Made by a program: the position numbers and the translations under genes
Source: CALRWV02 sp943371965
GTDB taxonomy: Bacteria > Bacteroidota > JABWAT01
Length of the DNA: 64,000 nt
NCBI GenBank assembly: GCA_943371965.1
Contig: CALRWV020000006.1
Location: 62,001 to 126,000, forward strand
Direction: 5' to 3'
The notes under the pieces: generated by a model
Told to the model about the DNA's origin: nothing
Seen by the model: only the letters and a program-made list of their open reading frames with translations
Databases searched by the model: none
Shown: positions 52,746 through 60,574 of the stretch, in pieces
Numbering within the stretch: position 1 is the first letter of the stretch
Layout: each line of letters opens with the position of its first letter

Positions 52746-55373
52746 ATGAAAAACATGTTAAAATTAAAATCAATAATTCTTGTTTCTTTTTTAATTGTTT
52801 TGACAACGCAAACTTCAAATGCCCAATGGGTTTGGTTTTCAAATGACACAACTGGAAATATAAACTTCTGGGCACAACAATGGCCCCAAAGCCCAACTGC
52901 TTATGTGAATGTTTCCAATAACCATGATGATAAAGTTGAAGGAACAGGTTCGCTTCAAGTTGATTACCGGATTGAGGCTTATGATTCTTGGGGAGGTTAC
53001 GGTGTTAGAGTTGTAGATAACCAATATCTTCCCAAAAATACACGACTGGATTTATCTTCAGGAAAATACTTGTCATTCTGGTACAAAGTGAAAACAGCAG
53101 CACAAAAATCAGAACCAGGCGAATTGAATTTTGAATTTAAAATTCAGGAAAAAACTGGAATTAATGGAAGAGATTTATGGCTTCATGGTTTTGGAACTAT
53201 GATGGAAACGCAGGGAGATTGGAAACAAGTAAAAATTCCTTTGGAGCAATCCAGTTGGACTCTTCAATTTGGTGACGATAATAAAAAGTTTGAGCCGTGG
53301 GCTGTTTCCGGTTTTGAAATTGCTTTTGTTTACCTTCCTTCTGCTGGTGGTGGTCCTGTTAATACTCCTTTTGCTACCGGAACCATTTTATTGGATAAGT
53401 TTCAGATTTTGGGTGCAAGGTATGAACCCATTCTCAGTTTCGATAATCAGACTGATACAACTTATGACCGTTCAAGAAAAGATGCATTCTGGTTGCTGGA
53501 AGATATGAGTTGGGATTCGAATGCAGTCAAAGAATATTTCAATCTGACAAACGAAACCAGTGATACCGCTCAGGGACAAGGGGCTTTGAAAATTGATTAC
53601 GGTGTGGTTGCTTCCCAGGCTTGGGGAGGATATGCACAAATTGAACACGTTTTTCCAACTCCTGTCAATCTTGAATCTTTCAGTGCGCTGGGTTTTTATT
53701 TCAAGAATTTAATTCCCAGTTCTTTTGAAGGACAGACATTAATGCGTGTTATCGTTTATGAAGACACAACAGCTTGGGTTTCAGTAGCCAACCTAACATT
53801 TAAAGAAGAAAATAAATGGAAACTTGTTCTGCTGAAACTTCAAAAATCAGAAAATGTAAATTGGCTGGAATTAAAACCGGGCGATGAAGGATTTGCCAAA
53901 CGGGATGGAAATCTAAATGACGAATTCAACCTGACACATATCAATAAAATTATTTTTCAGGTAGCTGTACCGCGAAAAGACGGAGAACCGTTTGGACCGG
54001 ATTTTATTTCAAAAGGTGAATTTCTTTTGGATTTTCTGACGCCATCCGGATATAAATCAACCGATAAAACAGGACCGGCGGCACCAACTGATTTATTTGC
54101 ATTTGATGATAATTATAAAAATATTATTTCATGGAAAGATGTCCCTGGAGAAACAGGAGAAACATATACTGTTTATTATAGTAGATGGCCAATAATTGAT
54201 ACAAATAATCCTTTTGTTTATATACTTGCTTCTGCAGTATCAAGAGGAGTTCAGGAAGCTAAACATTATTTAAATGTACCATTTGTTTGCAAAGCAACAG
54301 AATTTTATTATGCCATTCGGGCAACTGATGAAATTGGCAACAGTGGCGATCTGGCTGGTACAAAGTCACCAATAGTTAACGGAGGAAAACTTGTACCAAC
54401 AGTTTCTACACTTGCCCCAACTGATTTTATGGCAGATGGAAAATTTGATGATTGGGAAAAAATTAAACCCTGGATTTTAAAAACTTCAGATGAAAGTGGT
54501 CATAAAGTTGGTTGGACTGTTCATAATGGCGATAATGATTTGTGGTATAAAACATGGCTTTCTATAGCAAATGACAGCCTTTATGTTGCCTACCAAGTTC
54601 ATGATGATTTCGTTTTTACTGATTCAACAAAAGCGACATGGAATCAGGATGCAGCTGATTTATATTTTAGCTTATATCCTTACAGAGGCAAAGATCATAG
54701 GAATTATAGTCGGGGCGTAAATCCGGATTATCACTTCAGATTTAATAAAAACGCAGTAATTGATGAAACAAAATATTCTATCAAACCAGCAGTTATTCAA
54801 TATCCAGGGACAAATTATATCTGGGTTGATACTGATTCCGGTTATGTAATTGAATATCGTGTTTCTTTAAGTGATATCGCAGCTCTTCATTCAGGAGATG
54901 TAACATTTCAACCGGATCAAGGGATGCAACTGGCTCTTGAAATTGCTGTTATTGATGCAGATGCAAAACAAGTACTTGAAGGAATAATAACATGGTCACC
55001 CCAAAATGAAGATAGGGCATACAATGATGTAACCGAATGGTCATATACTTGGTTATTGCCTCCTAATTATTGGTTATGTGGTGATGTTGAAGAAAATTCT
55101 TTAAATCCTTCTGATTTTACAATTGACCAGAACTACCCGAATCCATTCAACCCGGAAACAAAAATAAGCTTCAATTTGAAATCTGCAACGCAGGTTACTA
55201 TCAAAGTGTATAATGTTTTAGGTGCTGAAATCACAACTCTGGTTGATGAATTCCAAACTCCGGGAAAACACACCCTTTCTTTCAATGCAGTCAATCTGGC
55301 AAGTGGCGTTTATTTTTTCAGAATGACGGCAGGTGGAGTGAGTACTTCGAGAAAAATGATGCTGGTGAAGTGA
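52746..55373 (+). CDS. Secreted multi-module carbohydrate-binding-type protein with T9SS domain (paralogue 3 of 3)
   Basis: 875 residues. Signal peptide (ends TSNAQ), first beta-sandwich (EAYDSWGGYGVRVVD... LDLSSGKYLSFWYKVK), second module keeping QAWGGYAQIEH, fibronectin-like module (ISWKDVPGETGETYTVYY), CBM9-like domain (FMADGKFDDWEKIKPWIL, GHKVGWTVHNGDNDLWYKTW) and T9SS domain (DQNYPNPFNPETKISF). In the middle it is closer to the 26077 protein than to its tandem neighbour, whereas its last about 80 residues are nearly identical to the neighbour's. It is thus a mosaic, perhaps kept similar at the ends by gene conversion. Likely binds polysaccharide on the cell surface. Confidence 0.78.
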   Translation: MKNMLKLKSIILVSFLIVLTTQTSNAQWVWFSNDTTGNINFWAQQWPQSPTAYVNVSNNHDDKVEGTGSLQVDYRIEAYDSWGGYGVRVVDNQYLPKNTRLDLSSGKYLSFWYKVKTAAQKSEPGELNFEFKIQEKTGINGRDLWLHGFGTMMETQGDWKQVKIPLEQSSWTLQFGDDNKKFEPWAVSGFEIAFVYLPSAGGGPVNTPFATGTILLDKFQILGARYEPILSFDNQTDTTYDRSRKDAFWLLEDMSWDSNAVKEYFNLTNETSDTAQGQGALKIDYGVVASQAWGGYAQIEHVFPTPVNLESFSALGFYFKNLIPSSFEGQTLMRVIVYEDTTAWVSVANLTFKEENKWKLVLLKLQKSENVNWLELKPGDEGFAKRDGNLNDEFNLTHINKIIFQVAVPRKDGEPFGPDFISKGEFLLDFLTPSGYKSTDKTGPAAPTDLFAFDDNYKNIISWKDVPGETGETYTVYYSRWPIIDTNNPFVYILASAVSRGVQEAKHYLNVPFVCKATEFYYAIRATDEIGNSGDLAGTKSPIVNGGKLVPTVSTLAPTDFMADGKFDDWEKIKPWILKTSDESGHKVGWTVHNGDNDLWYKTWLSIANDSLYVAYQVHDDFVFTDSTKATWNQDAADLYFSLYPYRGKDHRNYSRGVNPDYHFRFNKNAVIDETKYSIKPAVIQYPGTNYIWVDTDSGYVIEYRVSLSDIAALHSGDVTFQPDQGMQLALEIAVIDADAKQVLEGIITWSPQNEDRAYNDVTEWSYTWLLPPNYWLCGDVEENSLNPSDFTIDQNYPNPFNPETKISFNLKSATQVTIKVYNVLGAEITTLVDEFQTPGKHTLSFNAVNLASGVYFFRMTAGGVSTSRKMMLVK

Positions 55374-55455
55374 GGGAATTTGACGACAGAAAGTGGACGA
55401 TGGAAAATGGCTAGTGGCAAGTGGTGAATGACGAGTGAAACCCTGACAGCGGTTA
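55374..55455. repeat. Degenerate spacer repeat, copy 2
   Basis: TTGACGACAGA at 55380-55390, GGAAAATGG, then AGTGGCAAGTGGTGAATGACGAGTGAAAC and CCTGACAGCGGTT. Matches the spacer after the preceding paralogue, so the duplication unit included 3' flank. Confidence 0.75.
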
Positions 55456-55476
55456 AAGAAATGGTTAACGGAAGAA

Positions 55477-56928
55477 ATGAAAAAAGGCAATCAATTCAAA
55501 CCCCTCTCCGGCTCTCCCCGACCTCGGGGAGAGAGTTATAAATTTCCTGTTCCCTCCCCGAGTTCGGGGAGGGTTAGGTCAAAATCCGCCTCTGGCGGAG
55601 TGGGGTTTTATATTTTTCTTGTAAGCATAACACTTTGTTTTTCCTGCAAAAACCCGGACAGCCCAATAACAGAACAACCCTCAACCGACAGTCTGGTACT
55701 GAAACTGAACCATATAAGATTTTATGAAGCCGAATTTTCACTGCACACAGCGGGATTGGAATATCCTGCAACCTTGAACCTGACAAGAAACGGTGAAATG
55801 GTAAAAACTGTTACCTTAACCGGAAAAGATACTGTTTTGACCGATGACAGCCTCAAACTATCTACAACCTTTAACTGGCAGGTCGTGCTGAAAAAACCAG
55901 AAACCGGTTTTCTGAAAAGTGAAACGGTAACCGGAAAATCAGCAGACTCAACCAATCACGATTTTACATGGCAATTGGACAAATTGGGAGAAGAAGGCAG
56001 TCAAATCTTTGATTTGGATATCATATCAGAAAACAGTATTTGGGCAGGGGGCAAATTTTACAAAACAGATATTTGGGATAGCGAATACGATACCATTTAT
56101 AATGCCATGCATTGGGATGGTGAGAAATGGAATTTCAAAAGGATACCTGCAAAAGCCTTCTTTGATCCATCAGGAAAACTTTGGTATGATGAAATTATCT
56201 CATTAAAAGCATTCTCTGATAATGATATATGGTTTTGTGAGCATTTGGGTACATTGGTTCACTGGAATGGAAATACTTTTACATCATTTATTTTATCAAC
56301 CAAATAAATAAATGGCAGAGTCAATCAGCACTGGGGAGAAAAACCTGACAAGATATACTGGAGTGCCACCAATGGCGGGTTGATGGTTTGGAATGGAATC
56401 AAATTCAGCAATATACCAACAGGAACAAATCTTGATGTTCAAGTAATGTGGGGTTATGGAGACACTCTGCTGATACCTTTTACAGAACTTGGTGTTGGGG
56501 GTGGTTCACTTTTGTACCAGCTCAACACACAGACCAATACATATCAACAAATTGATCTGAAACAAATTGCGGGAAGGGAATTGGTTGCTGTTTATTATGA
56601 TCGTGAACAAAAATTGATTTATGCCAGTGCAGACAATGGTATTTATGTGAAAAAATTCAATGAAACTGAATGGAAACTGCAAGATTTTCAATATGATTTT
56701 ACAGCTATCGGAACAATAAATGGCACCAACTGGAATGATATACTGATTACCGGCACAAACTTAACTATTGCACACTTTAACGGGAGTACCTGGAAAGATT
56801 TGAAATCGGAAGTTCCCAAACCTCCATCAAATGGTGTGTGGGGTAAAACGGAAAGAAAGAACAATATAGGGGCAATCCGGTTAAACAACAGTGGAAATGC
56901 TTACGTTCTGAGATTCAAGAAACTGTAA
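55477..56928 (+). pseudogene. Lipoprotein with WNG-type propeller repeats, interrupted by an in-frame TAA
   Basis: One frame, 55477-56928, broken by a TAA at 56305-56307 and continuing in the same phase (a downstream ATG in frame is at 56380). The start has GGAAGAA before ATG, then MKKGNQFK, about 36 residues encoded by a palindromic repeat element, then a lipoprotein signal (FYIFLVSITLCFSC). The remainder has repeats like MHWDGEKWNFKRIP, LVHWNGNTFTSF and, after the stop, LMVWNGIKFSNIP and IAHFNGSTWKDL, resembling short beta-propeller blades. At the break, AAATAAATAAAT suggests a small duplication. The paralogue at 63143 is open up to the window edge. Probably a pseudogene; a working truncated product cannot be excluded. 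Confidence 0.7.
55501..55608. repeat. Three-hairpin palindromic repeat element, copy 1
   Basis: 108 bp. Hairpin 1 CTCTCCCCGA-CC-TCGGGGAGAG (55512-55533), hairpin 2 CCCTCCCCGA-GT-TCGGGGAGGG (55552-55573), hairpin 3 TCCGCC-TCT-GGCGGA (55585-55599). GC-rich in an AT-rich genome. It lies in frame inside the start of the lipoprotein gene and is read as PLSGSPRPRGES... SASGGVG. Copy 2 is at 63170-63277. Confidence 0.9.
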
Positions 56929-57102
56929 CTGGCAAGTAGCTAGTGGCGAATAACGAGTGGAAAGTAATTTCAATCAAGTTGTGAATTAATATTTTATTTA
57001 ATTCACTTTTCATAAACAAAATTATCCTCCCGATTTCCTATTTTGCAGATCAATTCAAATTTAAAACCGCAATCAAATAATCCTTCCAAAAGGAAAATCA
57101 AA
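56929..57102. promoter_or_regulatory. Spacer before the GH43 gene with worn repeat and a 26-bp palindrome
   Basis: Starts with CTGGCAAGTAGCTAGTGGCG and AACGAGTGGAAA, a worn copy of the spacer repeat seen at 52646 and 55414. At 56981-57006 there is a perfect inverted repeat GTGAATTAA-TATTTTAT-TTAATTCAC, about 100 bp before the GH43 ATG, a candidate operator. The GH43 ribosome site AAAGGAAAA lies just before 57103. Confidence 0.5.
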
Positions 57103-58857
57103 ATGCAAAAAAAAATAATATTGATCTTTGCCATCAGTTGTACTTTTTTCACATCAGCATTCAGTCAAAACAAAACGTACTGCAATCCCATGAATCTGGA
57201 TTACGGATTTACGCCAATCCCGAATTTTGCAGAATCAGGAAAACACCGGGCAACTGCAGATCCGGTCATTGTAAATTACAAAAAAAACTATTTTCTTTTT
57301 TCCACCAACCAGTGGGGATATTGGTACAGTCCTGATATGTCGGACTGGACATTTGTTCCCAGATTGTTTTTGCGTCCGTGGAATAAAGTGTATGATGAAC
57401 TGTGTGCACCTGCTGTCTGGACTTCAGGTGATACCATGTTTGTCATCGGTTCGACCTATGCAACCAACTTTACAATCTGGATGAGTACCAATCCTTTCAA
57501 GGATGACTGGAAAGTTGCTGTCGATTCTTCACAAGCCGGTGCCTGGGATCCTTCCTATTTTCTTGATGATAACGGAAAATTATATCTCTATCACGGTTCC
57601 AGCAATTTATATCCGCTTTACGGACGGGAAATCAGCAGACAGACTTTGCAGCCGATTGGTGAGCGGAAAGATCTGATCAAACTTCATGATGATCTTCACG
57701 GCTGGGAACGGTTTGGCGAATACAATGACAACAACTTTCTTGACCCGTTCATGGAAGGTGCCTGGATGACGAAAAACAACGGAAAATATTATCTGCAGTA
57801 TGGTGCCCCGGGAACAGAATTCAGCGGATATGCAGATGGCGTTTATACCGCAGATAAACCGTTTGGTCCATTTACTTATCAGGTTCATAATCCATTCTGC
57901 ACAAAACCGGGTGGATTTGTTAGAGGCTCCGGTCACGGTGCAACTTATCAGGATAATTTTGAAAACTGGTGGCATGTCACAACCTTAACCATCGCAGTGA
58001 AAAACAACTTCGAACGCAGAAATGGAATTTTCCCGACTGGATTTGATAAAGACGGAATCATGTACAGCAATACCTATTTCGGTGATTATCCTCAATATCT
58101 TCCGACGGGAAAGGAAGATCACATCAAAGGGAATTTTACGGGATGGATGCTGCTGAATTACCAGAAACCTGTTAGGGTCTCATCTTCTCTCAGCGGATAT
58201 GAAGCCAATCTGGCTGTTGATGAAGATATCAAAACCTACTGGTCAGCAAAAACATCGAATGCAGGAGAATGGATTGAATCCGATCTTGGGGATGTTTCCG
58301 AAATCCGTGCCATTCAAATCAATTATGCAGATCAGGATGTAGAATATTTGGGAAAGAGAACGGACATTTATCATCAGTACAAAGTGACGGTTTCCAATGA
58401 CGGAAAAACGTGGGATATGCTGATCGACAAAAGTAAAAACAAAACGGATGTTCCACACGATTATATCGAACTGAAAAATCCGGTAAAGGCAAGATTTGTC
58501 AGACTTGAAAATATACACATGGCAACCGGAAAATTTGCCATCAGCGGATTGCGTGTTTTCGGCAAGGGAAATGGAAGTGTTCCTGATCCTGTAAAAGGAT
58601 TCATTGTTCTGCGTCAGGAAAAAGATCCGAGAAATGCGTGGATTAAATGGAGTCCGGTTTCAGGTGCAGCCGGTTACAATATCTATCAGGGAATTGCAAA
58701 GGATAAACTGTACACCTCAATAATGGTTTACGGAAAAAATGAATACTATCTGAAAAATATGACCATTGACCAGAATTATTATTTCTGCATCGAAGCCTTC
58801 AACGAAAATGGAATCAGCCTGAAAACCCAGGTGGTTGAAGTGAAATACAAAAATTAA
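57103..58857 (+). CDS. GH43-like glycosidase with F5/8-type C (discoidin) and fibronectin-like modules
   Basis: 584 residues with the ATG at 57103 (the longer TTG frame from 57043 has no signal peptide start). Signal peptide ends SAFSQ. A five-bladed propeller domain (about 22-360) has the GH43 catalytic pattern: base D53 in ATADPVIV, D149 in AWDPSYFLDD, and acid E218 in PFMEGAWM. A discoidin-like module (about 365-505, NLAVDEDIKTYWSAKT... VRLENIHM) and a fibronectin-like end (IVLRQEKDPRNAWIKWSPVSGAAGYNIY) follow. Such enzymes usually remove arabinose, xylose or galactose side groups. No T9SS domain, so periplasmic or secreted by another route. A palindrome lies in its upstream spacer. Confidence 0.85.
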   Translation: MQKKIILIFAISCTFFTSAFSQNKTYCNPMNLDYGFTPIPNFAESGKHRATADPVIVNYKKNYFLFSTNQWGYWYSPDMSDWTFVPRLFLRPWNKVYDELCAPAVWTSGDTMFVIGSTYATNFTIWMSTNPFKDDWKVAVDSSQAGAWDPSYFLDDNGKLYLYHGSSNLYPLYGREISRQTLQPIGERKDLIKLHDDLHGWERFGEYNDNNFLDPFMEGAWMTKNNGKYYLQYGAPGTEFSGYADGVYTADKPFGPFTYQVHNPFCTKPGGFVRGSGHGATYQDNFENWWHVTTLTIAVKNNFERRNGIFPTGFDKDGIMYSNTYFGDYPQYLPTGKEDHIKGNFTGWMLLNYQKPVRVSSSLSGYEANLAVDEDIKTYWSAKTSNAGEWIESDLGDVSEIRAIQINYADQDVEYLGKRTDIYHQYKVTVSNDGKTWDMLIDKSKNKTDVPHDYIELKNPVKARFVRLENIHMATGKFAISGLRVFGKGNGSVPDPVKGFIVLRQEKDPRNAWIKWSPVSGAAGYNIYQGIAKDKLYTSIMVYGKNEYYLKNMTIDQNYYFCIEAFNENGISLKTQVVEVKYKN

Positions 58858-59008
58858 ATGAAGCGGGAGCGAAGTGAGGGTGGTAAATGAAATTGAGATG
58901 TTTCACTTCGTTCAACATGACAAGCAAAATACATAACAAACACATTCAAGAGAGGGATTTAAATCCCTCTCTTGTATCATTCCTGCATAACAAAACATAC
59001 ACATTGCC
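58858..59008. terminator. Spacer with short repeat and a perfect 28-bp palindrome
   Basis: CAAGAGAGGGATTT/AAATCCCTCTCTTG (58947-58974) is a perfect palindrome that folds into a strong hairpin, a likely terminator for GH43 transcripts. Before it, GAGATGTTTCACTTCGTTC and AACATGACAA (58894-58923) looks like a short intergenic repeat of a type I associate with Bacteroidota genomes; only one copy is in the window. Confidence 0.65.
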
Positions 59009-60562
59009 ATGAAACAAAAATTAAACTTCTTGTTACTTTTCATCACAATATCCAATTTCCTTTCAGCACAGAACATGGATTATACCGGTTCGCGCGGTGA
59101 ATATTATTCGAAAAAAACTTATACCGATTCAGGAATTCCTGATTATTCAAAATCAAAAAAACTGCTTCCTGTTCCCATTGTGACTGACAATCCTGAATAT
59201 ATTGAACTGTACTGGAAAACCTGGGAACTTGCATTTCTGAGATTCAAAAAACCACCAACAGGTTCACCGCTTGTTTCCAATTTTATGGATGAAGCTTTTG
59301 CTCCTCAGATTTTTCAGTGGGACACGATTTTCATGCTTGAGTTTGCCCGTTATGGTTTTCATATTTTTCCTGTTATCCAATCGCTTGACAATTTTTATTG
59401 CCGTCAGCATGACGATGGTTTTATTCACCGCGAACTGCGTGAAGGAAATGGAAACGAATTCTGGTTTGAAGGATTTCTTCATGCGGTCAATCCTCCGCTT
59501 TTTGCCTGGGCCGAAGTTGAACAGGGAAAATTGAGCGGTGACCATTCACGTTTTGAAATGGTGTTTCCTGTATTGGTAAAATATGCAGAATGGCTGGAAG
59601 CAAACAGAAAAATCAGCGGCACTGTGCATCAGCTTTATTGGAATACCGGATTGGGTTCAGGAATGGACAACACTCCGAGAAAAGGTTCCGGTTGGGTGGA
59701 TATGTCGGCACAGATGGTGATCATGTATCATTCTCTGGCATCCATTGCACATGATCTGAAAAAACAGACTGAAGAAAATCTGTTTAACCGGAAAGCAGAT
59801 TCCATTGCAGCCAGAATCAATCAATTCATGTGGAATGAAACCGATGGTGTTTACTATGATGTGGATGATTCGGGAGTTCAGCAGAAACACATGACAATAG
59901 CATCATTCTGGCCGTTACTCGCAAAAATATCGTCGAAGTCTCAGGTTGAAAAAATGATGAACCAGCTTAGAAATCCGGAAACATTTTGGCGGACAAATGT
60001 TTTTCCATCACTCGCAGCCAATCATCCCGATTATCAGCCGGATGGAAAGTATTGGTTAGGCAGCGTGTGGGCTCCTACCAATGTTTCAACCATTAAAGGA
60101 TTGGATAATTATCCTGAAGTTTACAACTCAACAGAATTTGCAACCCAGGCTTCCAAAAAATATCTGGACAACATGGTGAAAGTTTACAAAGAAACCGGAA
60201 CGATATGGGAAAATTATTCTTCCGAAATTGTTTCAAGGGGAAGCTGGTCGAAACCGGATTTCATCGGATGGAGCGGATGCGGTCCGGTTCAATTGCTGAT
60301 CGAAAATATAATCGGCATCAGACCTGATGCAGTTGCAAATAAAGTGGAATGGTTCTTGCAAAGAATCGACAGACACGGAATCGCAAATCTTTCATTCGGA
60401 AAAAATAAAATCACTTTGATTGCGGAAAAGAGAAAATCCGTAGTCAGTCCAATTATAATTTCAGTCGAATCGGAAAAAGAATTTGACCTGGTTCTTCATA
60501 AAGGGGAAACAGCAAAAGTTATCAGCATCAAAAAAGGAAAACAGAAAATTACATTTGAATAA
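59009..60562 (+). CDS. MGH1/trehalase-like (alpha/alpha)6-barrel glycosidase
   Basis: 517 residues. Signal peptide (ends FLSAQ). The body resembles the clan GH-G barrels (GH37/GH63, MGH1-like): FQWDTIFMLEFARYG near residue 105, NFYCRQHDDGFIHREL, GSGWVDMSAQMV, YWLGSVWAPTN and TGTIWENYSSEIV toward the end, with WSGCGPVQLLIENIIG closing the barrel and a beta-rich tail. Family members hydrolyse alpha-glucosides or mannosides (trehalase, mannosylglycerate hydrolase), but exact specificity cannot be assigned. It sits 12 bp upstream of a GH3 lipoprotein gene and shares its direction, so they may be cotranscribed. Confidence 0.75.
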   Translation: MKQKLNFLLLFITISNFLSAQNMDYTGSRGEYYSKKTYTDSGIPDYSKSKKLLPVPIVTDNPEYIELYWKTWELAFLRFKKPPTGSPLVSNFMDEAFAPQIFQWDTIFMLEFARYGFHIFPVIQSLDNFYCRQHDDGFIHRELREGNGNEFWFEGFLHAVNPPLFAWAEVEQGKLSGDHSRFEMVFPVLVKYAEWLEANRKISGTVHQLYWNTGLGSGMDNTPRKGSGWVDMSAQMVIMYHSLASIAHDLKKQTEENLFNRKADSIAARINQFMWNETDGVYYDVDDSGVQQKHMTIASFWPLLAKISSKSQVEKMMNQLRNPETFWRTNVFPSLAANHPDYQPDGKYWLGSVWAPTNVSTIKGLDNYPEVYNSTEFATQASKKYLDNMVKVYKETGTIWENYSSEIVSRGSWSKPDFIGWSGCGPVQLLIENIIGIRPDAVANKVEWFLQRIDRHGIANLSFGKNKITLIAEKRKSVVSPIIISVESEKEFDLVLHKGETAKVISIKKGKQKITFE

Positions 60563-60574
60563 GGGGAATTTAAA

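Noticed and set aside
55501..55608. Reading the GC-rich hairpins as a terminator or CRISPR-like array
   Set aside because: No T run, hairpins differ from each other, there are no equal spacers, and the element is within an open frame in both copies.
56300..56312. Phase variation by AAAT slippage in the interrupted lipoprotein gene
   Set aside because: Losing one unit keeps the same TAA, and losing two shifts the frame, so slippage of whole units would not restore the protein.
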